A DNA stretch of 64,000 nt, taken from contig JBBTCH010000001.1 in NCBI GenBank assembly GCA_038043245.1, positions 806,001 through 870,000 on the forward strand. The letters are read 5' to 3'. The position numbers and the translations under genes are program-made. The notes below the pieces were generated by a model. It was not told the origin of the DNA. It searched no databases and was given only the letters and a program-made list of their open reading frames with translations. Positions 26,166-33,397 of the stretch are shown here, in pieces; positions within the stretch are counted from its first letter, which is position 1; each line of letters begins with the position of its first letter. This stretch comes from JACPFV01 sp038043245 (lineage in GTDB: Bacteria; Pseudomonadota; Gammaproteobacteria; Nevskiales; Nevskiaceae).

Positions 26166-26342
26166 TCACGCAGCGAGCCAGTGTTCGTAAAACGGGCGCT
26201 CCCGGTCGTCCAGCGCTGAATACAAATCCTTCGTATCGCTTGCCTGCGGGTTCATCCATGTTTGCAGGCTGGACGCTTTCAACGGGATCACACATCGGTT
26301 GTGCCCCGTAGCTGCCACTTCTAGCGGCGGATCGTCCGTATA
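26166..26342 (-). pseudogene. C-terminal remnant of an SRAP (YedK/HMCES) gene
   Basis: The minus frame ending at 26166 reads LEVAATGHNRCVIPLKASSL, then QTWMNPQ, then LYSALDDRERPFYEHWLAA. This corresponds to the end of the SOS-response-associated peptidase family, including the conserved HxRCVIP-type segment. A TGA lies in frame just upstream (about 26346), and the catalytic N-terminal Cys region is absent. The fragment is about 59 residues against about 220 in the intact family. Confidence 0.65.
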
Positions 26343-26642
26343 CCTTCAAAAGGAGCGCACACAGCAGTCGCATTTCTGCTCTGAATGAACGTGAGGTCCC
26401 GGTCGGAGCCAGACAATATGCATTGTGTTGGCTTTAAGGCTCAGGGAGAAAGACCCGCCGATGATGTGTAATCTATTACACTTCACTTTATAATCAATAG
26501 CTTACGTTGACTTTACGCTCAACTTGGGCTAACTTACGAGCCTTATTCAAGGCATTTTTCGGTGGTTCCAAATTGCCGAAACCATTCGTGAAATCTCGCC
26601 CGATCCGGTTTGTATTTCAATAGAAATATGGAGTATTGAAAA
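26343..26642. promoter_or_regulatory. AT-rich intergenic stretch with a 16-bp palindrome
   Basis: 300 bp without a gene. A perfect palindrome GTGTAATCTATTACAC (26466-26481) sits about 160 bp before the unknown gene at 26643 and is followed by AT-rich sequence (TTTATAATCAATAG) that could be promoter. It may be an operator for an XRE-type regulator nearby, by inference. Confidence 0.4.
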
Positions 26643-27221
26643 ATGTCATCGAGTTCAGCCACTGGTTGCTTCAAGTATTTTGAAAATTCCCCAACAGCCA
26701 GGGTCCACACCCTATCGCCCCCAACTGACGCTCCAATCTCCTTAGCTCAAGCCTCGGATGGCTCTTTGGAGATTTGTGTTCGTGACTTTAGTGGTGATGA
26801 CACAAAGTTCGTCGCGCAACAACACGTTCGTTTTCATGCCCAGTTCGGCTATAACTGCGCGAAGAGTGGGGCGACTATTTGGGTGTTTTTTTGTTGGTAT
26901 CTGCCTTCAGGCCAACAGTTCAGCTTTCGCCATTATTACAATCCGGTTGAACGAGAGGAAACCGATCTGGTTCATGAATTAATCGCGCAAAACAAACTCA
27001 TATTTATATTTATTGACAAGGACGATCGCGCGATTGGCACATGGATTGCACCGAACAGTCTTCCAGACATAGATCCGAATGAATTCGATCACCTGGCTGA
27101 GACGTACACAAGTGAACAGTGCAATGCTTTCGCTGACTCTTCCGAATTCGAAGTTGCAATCAGCTCGCTGACGTCACAAATTGTGGCCAAAGAAATACAA
27201 AACCTTTCGGATGCCGCGTAG
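26643..27221 (+). CDS. Unrecognised 192-residue accessory protein
   Basis: No family recognised. The N-terminus MSSSSATGCFKYFENSPTAR is followed by a mixed alpha/beta pattern (GSLEICVRDF, ATIWVFFCWYLPSG, QNKLIFIFIDKDDRAIGTWI) and an acidic helical C-terminus. There is no signal peptide or clear membrane helix. Its base composition is more AT-rich than the flanking conserved genes, suggesting acquired DNA. It converges with the next gene, 15 bp away. A start with GGAG in AATATGGAGTATTGAAAA supports the ATG. Confidence 0.65.
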   Translation: MSSSSATGCFKYFENSPTARVHTLSPPTDAPISLAQASDGSLEICVRDFSGDDTKFVAQQHVRFHAQFGYNCAKSGATIWVFFCWYLPSGQQFSFRHYYNPVEREETDLVHELIAQNKLIFIFIDKDDRAIGTWIAPNSLPDIDPNEFDHLAETYTSEQCNAFADSSEFEVAISSLTSQIVAKEIQNLSDAA

Positions 27222-27236
27222 TTGGGTGGATAACGC

Positions 27237-27473
27237 TTAGAACCCAGTGTCATAGAGGTCCGAGATTCGACCACACAGCCGTTTCTTGATCACATCGAAT
27301 CCCTGAACCATTTCCACATTTGAAAGCGCGCACGTTTGCTCTCTGACAAATGTTGCTATGGCTTCAGCAACGTTTTTCGACGGCGCCGAGTTCAAACGTA
27401 GCGCAAGGTCACCTGCGCGCTTCCGTCTGCCGATATTGAGCATCTCAACGCATACGGCAAGTGCAAGCGACAA
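27237..27473 (-). CDS. Unrecognised 78-residue protein, partial paralogue of the 28172-28483 gene
   Basis: 78 residues. From residue 23 on (LALRLNSAPSKNVAEAIATF, ALSNVEMVQGFDVI, RISDLYD) it nearly matches the C-terminal two-thirds of the 103-residue protein encoded at 28172-28483. The first 22 residues differ (MSLALAVCVEMLNIGRRKRA). The DNA match is about 153 bp, so this looks like a duplicated and 5'-truncated copy that may still be translated. Function unknown. Confidence 0.5.
   Translation of the reverse strand: MSLALAVCVEMLNIGRRKRAGDLALRLNSAPSKNVAEAIATFVREQTCALSNVEMVQGFDVIKKRLCGRISDLYDTGF
27257..27409. repeat. Direct repeat copy A (duplicated gene segment)
   Basis: 153 bp that align without gaps to 28201-28353 at an offset of 944 bp. 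By-eye comparison gives about 19 differences (roughly 87-88% identity), many at third codon positions. Confidence 0.75.
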
Positions 27474-27487
27474 ATAGACGTATCCCT

Positions 27488-28171
27488 TTATTGGTCTCTG
27501 CTTCGTTGATATTTTTCAAGACAAAGCCGACCAAGGCGTTCTGCAGGTCCAATTAGTAGTCGAGCTTTGCTCGAATAGTAGTCAGAGAAAAAAGCATACG
27601 CACCGATAGACAAAGTTAAAATCGCTATCAATTGCGGCAGTGGTTTTAACCACCATGCCCGTAGAGGCAGGACCATACTGACAAACCACCACACCACTAA
27701 CAACAAAAAACCCCATTCGATCAGCCGGAATGGATTGAAGCGGTCCTTCAGAAGAAGTTCGGCTGATTCAAAATCGTTGAAATATCGTGCTTGGGAAAGG
27801 TTCATCCAGTGTAGACGACGAAAAGTCTGTTCCGGATTGGGCTCAGTAGACCCATATACGAGAACAACCTTGTTGCCGCGTGCTACGGGAATATCGGGGT
27901 GACCACTCCAGTGGAATCTTTGTTCAAACGCTCCAGCCCTTAAGTGAATACTTGTGGACGGAAGATTAGTGGAGTAACCATTCGAAATGCTTAGCCGTGA
28001 TCCAAATCGGCAATAAGTTACCTCCCCGATCCAATATCTAAGTGCGTAATTCTGATTGCCCACCTTAATCAGTGAGTTCGCCTGAATATCGCGGTCGATA
28101 ACATCAAGCGTCCTGCTTGGAATTATTTGTTTGTGGGGCATGCGCTGTTTGCGAGATATGTCGTTGGTCAA
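27488..28171 (-). CDS. Unrecognised accessory protein with two C-terminal membrane helices
   Basis: 227 residues from a TTG adjoining the stop of the upstream gene; ATG 28141 would give 217 residues. The soluble N-terminal part (SRTLDVIDRDIQANSLIKVG, YWIGEVTYCRFGSRLSIS) looks beta-rich. Two helices follow near 150-205 (LIEWGFLLLVVWWFVSMVLP and LPQLIAILTLSIGAYAFF), then a basic tail. No family recognised. It lies between the two paralogous small genes on the same strand, so all three may form one functional unit on the integrative element. Confidence 0.65.
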   Translation of the reverse strand: MTNDISRKQRMPHKQIIPSRTLDVIDRDIQANSLIKVGNQNYALRYWIGEVTYCRFGSRLSISNGYSTNLPSTSIHLRAGAFEQRFHWSGHPDIPVARGNKVVLVYGSTEPNPEQTFRRLHWMNLSQARYFNDFESAELLLKDRFNPFRLIEWGFLLLVVWWFVSMVLPLRAWWLKPLPQLIAILTLSIGAYAFFSDYYSSKARLLIGPAERLGRLCLEKYQRSRDQ

Positions 28172-28483
28172 TTAATTCGATCCGTAACACCCGTCGTAAA
28201 GGTCCGAGATGCGCCCACTCAGCCGTTCCTGAATCACATCGAATCCCTGAACCATCTCCACATTTGAGAGCGCGCAAGTCTGCTCTCTGACAAACGTTGT
28301 GACGGCTTCAGCAATGTTTTTCGACGGTGCCGAGTTCAGTCGAAGCGCAAGGTAAGGGTCTTCAGTAAGACGCATGCAGAAAATCAGGGCATGCGAGACC
28401 TCTTTGATAATTCTCTGCCGCTCATTGAGCATCACCGTGTCGATGTCCCGCGGATAGTGTTTGGATAACGTTGTGTGGTTCAT
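28172..28483 (-). CDS. Unrecognised 103-residue protein of the integrative element
   Basis: Starts MNHTTLSKHYPRDIDTVMLN. ATG 28483 is chosen because AGGAG lies just upstream; an ATG at 28549 overlapping the integrase stop would add 22 residues. Helical sequence follows: RQRIIKEVSHALIFCMRLTE, LALRLNSAPSKNIAEAVTTF, then ALSNVEMVQGFDVIQERL. No known domain seen. Its C-terminal part is duplicated at 27237-27473. Expression is probably coupled to the integrase transcript. Confidence 0.6.
   Translation of the reverse strand: MNHTTLSKHYPRDIDTVMLNERQRIIKEVSHALIFCMRLTEDPYLALRLNSAPSKNIAEAVTTFVREQTCALSNVEMVQGFDVIQERLSGRISDLYDGCYGSN
28201..28353. repeat. Direct repeat copy B (duplicated gene segment)
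   Basis: Partner of 27257-27409, same orientation, no gaps. It lies within the 103-residue gene, the longer and presumably ancestral copy. Confidence 0.75.
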
Positions 28484-28545
28484 GGTTACTCCTGTGGTTG
28501 GTAAAAAGCCTTCGTGGATCGGCATAAAACGTGAACGATCAGTTG

Positions 28546-29751
28546 TCATGCGGCCGCCCTCGCCTCTTCAGCGTTTGCCACAGGCGCTGCGCTGACCACA
28601 GGCACCTGCACATTGGCGTTAAGCAGACGCTCAAACGCTGAGCCGTCTTTACGGGTCAGGTTGGGAACGTAACGGGAATACACCCGAAACAGCATGTCAG
28701 TGGAGGTATGCCCCATCTGCCTGGCAATCCACTCGGGGTTCTCGCCAGAGGCCAGCCAGAGCGTGGCTGCCGTATGCCGGGTCTGGTACGGCGTGCGCTT
28801 CTTCAAACCAAGGTAATTCAAGAGCGGGTACCAAACGCGCTTGGTCACGTTGTTGTGGGCGATCGGAGTCCCGTCTTTGGTGCAGAAGACGTACTCGCTG
28901 ACATGACGCGTGGCCAGTTCCTGAGCCTTCAAAGCATCAAAGACCACCCCCGGCATCTGGATCTCACGCTGGGAGCCATCGTTCTTGGTGTACTCAGTAC
29001 GACCCATGACGCTGGTTTCACGAATCAGGATCTCTTTGCGGTCGAAGTCCACAAACTTCCACTTCAGACCATCAATTTCCGCCGGCCTCATGCCAGTGAA
29101 GAAACGAACGACGTAGTAGTTACGGAAGTCCTTGCGGACGTTATTCAGGATCTGATTGACCTCGGTCAGGTTGAAAGGATCGACCTGGCTCTTGGGAACC
29201 TTGAGGCACTTGATACCGGTGACGGGGTTTGGAAACCCGTAACGCTCACTGACTTCCGCCAGGAGGATATTGAGCAACGACATGATGTGGTTGATCGTCG
29301 ACGGCGTGAGAGTGTTCTCATGCTTCTTGCCTTTGGTCTGCGCCAGCTGGGCACGAAAGTCGAGGACATTGGCCCGGGTGATCGTATTCACGGGCTTAGT
29401 ACCGAATACCGGGATCAGGTATTTCTCAAGCGTCTTGCGCTGTGTCCTGCGGTGGGTGGCGCGCCAGGCGACTTCCAACGATGAAAGCAGCTGGAAACTA
29501 ATGACGGAAAACAACGGGGCCACAGATGTCTGCCCGACCAATTGGAAGCGTGACCCAAACTCACTGTCGGGAAAGTACTTGTTGTAAACAAAAGTACCGA
29601 GCGCAATTTCCGCCTCAAGCTTTTGGAGAACCAGCTTCATTTTCTTGCGATTTTCTGCCGTGTCCTGCAGCTTCGAATATTCCCTGCATCGGACACCCCT
29701 GTATCTAAAATCAAAGAAAAGCGCTCCGCTGCGATCGTTCACGCTACCCAT
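28546..29751 (-). CDS. int: Tyrosine-family site-specific integrase
   Basis: 401 residues from ATG 29751, which has GGAGG upstream inside the end of the excisionase-like gene. The N-terminal arm-binding region (MGSVNDRSGALFFDFRYRGV) is of the DUF3596 type, a core-binding helical region lies around 110-190, and a catalytic domain follows. Catalytic Arg is in TGMRPAEIDGLKW; box II reads PYQTRHTAATLWLASG, with the first His of the usual HxxR replaced by Tyr, common in this subfamily. Then ARQMGHTSTDMLFRVYSRYV with the nucleophile Tyr. Likely mediates integration and excision of the element covering roughly 26-30.4 kb. Confidence 0.92.
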   Translation of the reverse strand: MGSVNDRSGALFFDFRYRGVRCREYSKLQDTAENRKKMKLVLQKLEAEIALGTFVYNKYFPDSEFGSRFQLVGQTSVAPLFSVISFQLLSSLEVAWRATHRRTQRKTLEKYLIPVFGTKPVNTITRANVLDFRAQLAQTKGKKHENTLTPSTINHIMSLLNILLAEVSERYGFPNPVTGIKCLKVPKSQVDPFNLTEVNQILNNVRKDFRNYYVVRFFTGMRPAEIDGLKWKFVDFDRKEILIRETSVMGRTEYTKNDGSQREIQMPGVVFDALKAQELATRHVSEYVFCTKDGTPIAHNNVTKRVWYPLLNYLGLKKRTPYQTRHTAATLWLASGENPEWIARQMGHTSTDMLFRVYSRYVPNLTRKDGSAFERLLNANVQVPVVSAAPVANAEEARAAA

Positions 29752-29977
29752 GACAAGCACCTCCGTTAGCCATGGGTATCGCAAGCACCGCCCCGACTTG
29801 TCGCGACATGTCTTCCTCGATGTTCTCCCAGATATAGAGAATTTTTCTTCCGCTGAATGGCCGGAAATAGTGGCGCCCTTCAAGCAGAACCGAGTCTTTC
29901 AGACGATTTCGGATCGTCCTCGGGTTGTACTTGATGCGGTTCGAAAGCTCGTCAGTGGTCAGATAAGTAAGATTCAT
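29744..29977 (-). CDS. Excisionase/AlpA-like small DNA-binding protein
   Basis: 77 residues. MNLTYLTTDELSNRIKYNPR then TIRNRLKDSVLLEGRHYFRP is a winged-helix/MerR-like HTH of the kind found in excisionases and AlpA regulators. ATG 29977 is preferred over 30001 because AAGGAG lies eight bases before it. Its last codons overlap the integrase start by eight bases, which couples the two genes. It is probably the directionality factor for the integrase. Confidence 0.75.
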   Translation of the reverse strand: MNLTYLTTDELSNRIKYNPRTIRNRLKDSVLLEGRHYFRPFSGRKILYIWENIEEDMSRQVGAVLAIPMANGGACHG

Positions 29978-30108
29978 AAAAGGCTCCTTATATTCATTCA
30001 TGATTTGTTTGACTCAGATGTGATGATATACGATCATTTATAATCTGTCAAGACTTAAACTAATCGTTTGTGATGAGTCGCTAGTCGGCGACCGTCGAAG
30101 GAATTCAT
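29978..30108. promoter_or_regulatory. Divergent promoter/operator region of the integration module
   Basis: 131 AT-rich bp between the excisionase-like and XRE genes. It contains ATGATATACGATCAT (an inverted repeat with 5-bp arms) and TATAATC (a good -10 match, about 30039-30045). The arrangement resembles a prophage int/xis versus repressor control region. The repressor is probably the XRE protein that follows. Confidence 0.45.
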
Positions 30109-30366
30109 ATGATTCGCGTACTGCTAAAGAAATTGCTTGATGAGAAGTCGTTCAGCGAACGTCGTCGGATCACGCTCAACGAGGTAAGCAAGGAAACTGG
30201 CGTTTCACGGCCTACCTTGACTCGTATCGCGAATATTCCTGGCTACGTAACAAACACCGAAACAATTGAGGCGCTGTGTCGATACTTTGAATGTCAGCCC
30301 GGAGACATGCTTCAACTGGTCGACGGAAAGCCATCGAAACCAGGCAAACGGTCAAAAACTAAGTAA
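30109..30366 (+). CDS. Cro/CI-type repressor of the integrative element
   Basis: 85 residues: ITLNEVSKETGVSRPTLTRI, GYVTNTETIEALCRYFECQP, GDMLQLVDGKPSKPGKR, a single HTH_26/XRE domain with a basic tail. ATG 30109 has AAGGAATT upstream. It is divergent from the excisionase/integrase pair, the typical place for a lysogeny-type repressor. Control of the intergenic region 29978-30108 is inferred. Confidence 0.85.
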   Translation: MIRVLLKKLLDEKSFSERRRITLNEVSKETGVSRPTLTRIANIPGYVTNTETIEALCRYFECQPGDMLQLVDGKPSKPGKRSKTK

Positions 30367-30390
30367 CTGAATCGGTCGCTTCTGATGCTT

Positions 30391-30420
30391 GGTCTCAAAG
30401 GGGTCTCAATTTGGTCTCAA
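30391..30420. repeat. Three GGTCTCAA direct repeats spaced 11 bp
   Basis: GGTCTCAA at 30391, 30402 and 30413, with AAG/GG and TTT linkers. The 11-bp period places them on one face of the helix. They lie just after the XRE gene and before the tRNA array and could be integrase arm sites or part of an attachment site. No second att copy was found. Confidence 0.5.
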
Positions 30421-30559
30421 CCCATGTCCGCCAGTTTTTTTGTATGCCTTACAAGCGCAGTGCGTTAGGCCTTTGGCAAAGACGAAAACCGGCACATGGG
30501 AAAGCCACATCCCTGCTAAATGCTCATTTTTTCGAAAGATTTTCTTTAGTGAACAATGG

Positions 30560-30588
30560 TTGTGCCGATTGGCCTCTCCCACTAGAAT
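30560..30588 (+). promoter_or_regulatory. Sigma-70 promoter of the tRNA array
   Basis: TTGTGC (30560-30565), a 17-bp spacer, then TAGAAT (30583-30588). A GC-rich discriminator (GCGCGCCCC) follows, typical of stringently controlled stable-RNA promoters. tRNA-Ala begins 20 bp downstream of the -10 box. Confidence 0.65.
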
Positions 30589-30607
30589 GCGCGCCCCTAA
30601 GTCTTAC

Positions 30608-30683
<76 letters not shown>

Positions 30684-30709
30684 AAGATTCCGGGAAAGGT
30701 CTTTTCTGC

Positions 30710-30787
30710 GTTCCCATCGTCTAGCCCGGCCTAGGACACCACCCTTTCACGGTGAGAACCGGGGTTCGAATCCCCGTGGGAACACCA
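30710..30787 (+). tRNA. tRNA-Glu (TTC)
   Basis: 78 nt including CCA. Acceptor GTTCCCA/TGGGAAC; anticodon loop CTTTCAC with anticodon TTC; T-arm CGGGGTTCGAATCCCCG. Confidence 0.95.
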
Positions 30788-30820
30788 TTCAAGACCGCTT
30801 GTTACAATTTTCACATGACG

Positions 30821-30897
30821 GTGGCCGTAGCTCAGTTGGTTAGAGTCCCGGATTGTGATTCCGGTTGTCGCGGGTTCGAGTCCCGTCGGTCACCCCA
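30821..30897 (+). tRNA. tRNA-His (GTG)
   Basis: Acceptor GTGGCCG/CGGTCAC (one G-U) with the extra G-1 at 30820 opposite discriminator C, as in tRNA-His. Anticodon GTG lies in CCGGATTGTGATTCCGG. CCA is encoded. Confidence 0.95.
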
Positions 30898-30910
30898 ATT
30901 TTTTCGGAAT

Positions 30911-30986
30911 GGGTCGTTAGCTCAGTTGGTAGAGCAGTTGACTCTTAATCAATAGGTCGAAGGTTCGAATCCTTCACGACCCACCA
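30911..30986 (+). tRNA. tRNA-Lys (CTT)
   Basis: 76 nt including CCA. Acceptor GGGTCGT/ACGACCC; anticodon loop CTCTTAA gives CTT; T-arm GAAGGTTCGAATCCTTC. Confidence 0.95.
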
Positions 30987-31052
30987 TTCCATCGAGGTCG
31001 CTACGGATCGGGATGCAGAGAATCCAAGCGCCCGACAGGCAGGGAGCGACTT

Positions 31053-32267
31053 GTGCGCCTGATTTTCCTGAACCGTTACTACTGGCCTGACGAATCGGCA
31101 ACCAGCCAGATGCTGACTGATTTGGCCGAAGCGCTGGCACGGCGCGGCTATTCCGTTACCGTCATGACCAGCCGTCAAAAGCTGGAACAGGCACGTCCTG
31201 CACTGGAACCGCTGGGACAGCACGGAGGCGTCACCATCCAGCGGCTGTGGACGACTTCATTTGGCCGTGCCCACCTGCTGGGCCGAGCGCTGGACTATCT
31301 GAGTTTCTATCTGAGCGCGATATGGTCTGTGCTCCGTCAGGTCAGGCGCGGAGATATCGTCATCGCGAAAACTGACCCGCCGCTATTGGGCGCGATTCTT
31401 GAACCGTTCGTGAGACTCAAACGCGGAGCGTTGGTCAATTGGCTACAAGACGTGTACCCCGAGGTGGCGGTGCGCTTAGGCGTGCTGAGCGCTCGCTCGC
31501 CCCTGACGCGCGTGTTGATGGCGCTGCGCGATCGCTCGCTGCGCCGCGCCAAATTCAATGTCGTCATTGGCGAACGCATGCGCGAATATCTCGCCGGCCG
31601 TATCGGCCCCACGGCAAAACTGCATGTGATCCACAACTGGGCGGCGCCGATTGACTGGACAGCGCAACCCAATTCGGAAAACCCGCTGCGACGACAGCTC
31701 GGCCTGGACAGCAAGGTTGTATTTGGTTACAGCGGCAACCTCGGCCGCGCTCACCGCTTCGAGTCTCTGCTCGCTGCCGGCGAGCAGCTGAAAAATCGCA
31801 AGGATCTGCACTTTCTTTTCATCGGCAGCGGCGCCCAATTCGAACTCATCCAGCGCGCAGTCACAGCACGTGGGCTCGGCAACTGGACGTTTCTGCCGCA
31901 CCAGCCGCGTGAGCGGTTGGCGGAATCGCTGGCCGCAGCCGATGTGCACCTGGTGTCACTGGACCCCGCTCTGGAAGGCCTGATCGTTCCAAGCAAAATC
32001 TATGGCGTGCTCGCTGCCGGACGGCCGTGCATTTTCATCGGCGCGACGGACGGCGAAGTCGCACTCATCCTGGCGCACCACCGCTGTGGAGTCTCGGCAC
32101 TCCCCAATCGTCAGGACGAGCTGGCGCAAGCCATCCTCCGGCTGGCTGAGGATCATGCCGAACGCCTTGCGATGGGAGAGAGAGCGCAGGCAGCAGCAGC
32201 GAGATTCGCACCCGCCAATGTCGTGTTGCGCTGGCACGCGTTATTGGCGCAACCGCCGCAGAGATGA
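31053..32267 (+). CDS. GT4-family glycosyltransferase (WcaI-like)
   Basis: 404 residues, GTG start. The GT-B fold N-domain starts RLIFLNRYYWPDESATSQML, typical of WcaI/colanic-type transferases, and IAKTDPPLLGAILEPFVRLK is the family's mid motif. The C-domain shows FGYSGNLGRAH, LHFLFIGSGAQF and IVPSKIYGVLAAGRPCIF (nucleotide-sugar binding). It adds a sugar to a lipid-linked glycan at the cytoplasmic face. First gene of the polysaccharide locus, right after the tRNA array. Confidence 0.9.
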   Translation: MRLIFLNRYYWPDESATSQMLTDLAEALARRGYSVTVMTSRQKLEQARPALEPLGQHGGVTIQRLWTTSFGRAHLLGRALDYLSFYLSAIWSVLRQVRRGDIVIAKTDPPLLGAILEPFVRLKRGALVNWLQDVYPEVAVRLGVLSARSPLTRVLMALRDRSLRRAKFNVVIGERMREYLAGRIGPTAKLHVIHNWAAPIDWTAQPNSENPLRRQLGLDSKVVFGYSGNLGRAHRFESLLAAGEQLKNRKDLHFLFIGSGAQFELIQRAVTARGLGNWTFLPHQPRERLAESLAAADVHLVSLDPALEGLIVPSKIYGVLAAGRPCIFIGATDGEVALILAHHRCGVSALPNRQDELAQAILRLAEDHAERLAMGERAQAAAARFAPANVVLRWHALLAQPPQR

Positions 32268-32270
32268 ACC

Positions 32271-32441
32271 ATGATGACACCAGAGCGCTTGCAGAAGATT
32301 GAACACACCGTCGGGCCTTTTGAATTTCAAGCAGCTGCCGCACGAGGTGCGAGCCTCCGACGCTGGCAAGAAACATTGATTCATGGCACAACATGTTCGG
32401 AAGTCAGCGCAGACTGGGGACACGCAGGTGAAGCCGCATGA
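32271..32441 (+). CDS. Small coupled protein of 56 residues
   Basis: A short frame three bases after the GT4 stop: MMTPERLQKIEHTVGPFEFQ, AAAARGASLRRWQETLIHG, ending GHAGEAA. Its TGA overlaps the ATG of the next gene (ATGA), so it sits exactly between two coupled genes. That spacing and the absence of stops support a real gene. No family recognised; predicted mostly helical and soluble. Confidence 0.5.
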   Translation: MMTPERLQKIEHTVGPFEFQAAAARGASLRRWQETLIHGTTCSEVSADWGHAGEAA

Positions 32442-33397
32442 AAAATAACTTAGGGCCGCTTGACAGTCAGGACGGCACCATTGAGCTCTCGGTCATCGTT
32501 CCGACCTACAACGAAGGCGGCCATATCGCCGAGACGCTTCGCTGGATTGAATCCGGAATCACCCCTTGGTGTCAGGCGTTCGAGATTCTTGTGGTGGACG
32601 ACGGCTCCACAGACAACACATGGTCCGAGCTGCAAACGGCTCGACGCGGGAGCGCCCGTATTTGCGCACTCCGGTTTTCGCGCAATTTCGGCAAAGAGGC
32701 GAGCTTGCGCGCCGGTCTTGAAGCGGCCTCAGGCAGGGCCGTCGTCGTGATGGACGCTGATCGGCAACATCCGGTCGAATTGATACGAGAAATGATGGGG
32801 ATCTGGCGGTCCGGCCAAGCGGATGTCGTGGAAGCCGTCAAAGCCAGTCGCGGACGCGAATCCTGGCTTCACAAAACAACTGCCCGATTGTTTTACTTCA
32901 TGATGCGGCAGCTGACAGGGTTTGATCTGAATAACGCATCGGATTTCAAATTACTCGACCGCACCGTCCGGGATGCATATCTGGAACTCAAGGAACGAAC
33001 GCTTTTCTTCCGGGGAATGGCGCATTGGGTCGGATTCAGACGGAAGCAGGTGTCGTTCGAGGTGGCTCCGCGAGCCGCTGGAGATTCAAAATGGAATTTC
33101 CGTGCGCTCGTCGCGCTGGCGGAGACGGCCGTCATCAGCTCGTCCATATTCCCCTTGCGAGCCATCTATGTCTTGGCCCTGGTCTACCTGATCGCGGGCG
33201 GCGTCGTTGGCGGTATCGCCGTGGTCCAATATCTGGGCGGCGTGGCGCTGACCGGATTCACAACCGTGATCTTGCTGATCATCCTGTCATCCGCGAGCAT
33301 GCTGATCGCCCTTGCAGTCATCGGACAGTATCTTGGCCGCATCTATCGCGAGGTTCAGGGCAGGCCATCATTCCTGATCAGCGATCGTCTGAATTGA
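32438..33397 (+). CDS. GtrB/DPM1-like polyprenyl-phosphate glycosyltransferase
   Basis: 319 residues: GT2 domain with LSVIVPTYNEGGHIAETLRW, ILVVDDGSTD, VVVMDADRQHP (DAD metal site) and FRGMAHWVGFRRKQVSFEVA. Two C-terminal membrane helices follow (IYVLALVYLIAGGVVGGIAV and VILLIILSSASMLIALAVIG), then QYLGRIYREVQGRP. That is the layout of GtrB/ArnC-type enzymes that load a sugar onto undecaprenyl phosphate for transfer outside the cell. Its 3' end overlaps the convergent gene at 33378 by 20 bp. Confidence 0.92.
   Translation: MKNNLGPLDSQDGTIELSVIVPTYNEGGHIAETLRWIESGITPWCQAFEILVVDDGSTDNTWSELQTARRGSARICALRFSRNFGKEASLRAGLEAASGRAVVVMDADRQHPVELIREMMGIWRSGQADVVEAVKASRGRESWLHKTTARLFYFMMRQLTGFDLNNASDFKLLDRTVRDAYLELKERTLFFRGMAHWVGFRRKQVSFEVAPRAAGDSKWNFRALVALAETAVISSSIFPLRAIYVLALVYLIAGGVVGGIAVVQYLGGVALTGFTTVILLIILSSASMLIALAVIGQYLGRIYREVQGRPSFLISDRLN

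Noticed and set aside
30391..30420. The GGTCTCAA repeats as a CRISPR array
   Set aside because: Repeats are 8 bp with 3-bp linkers and there are no cas genes. Far too short.
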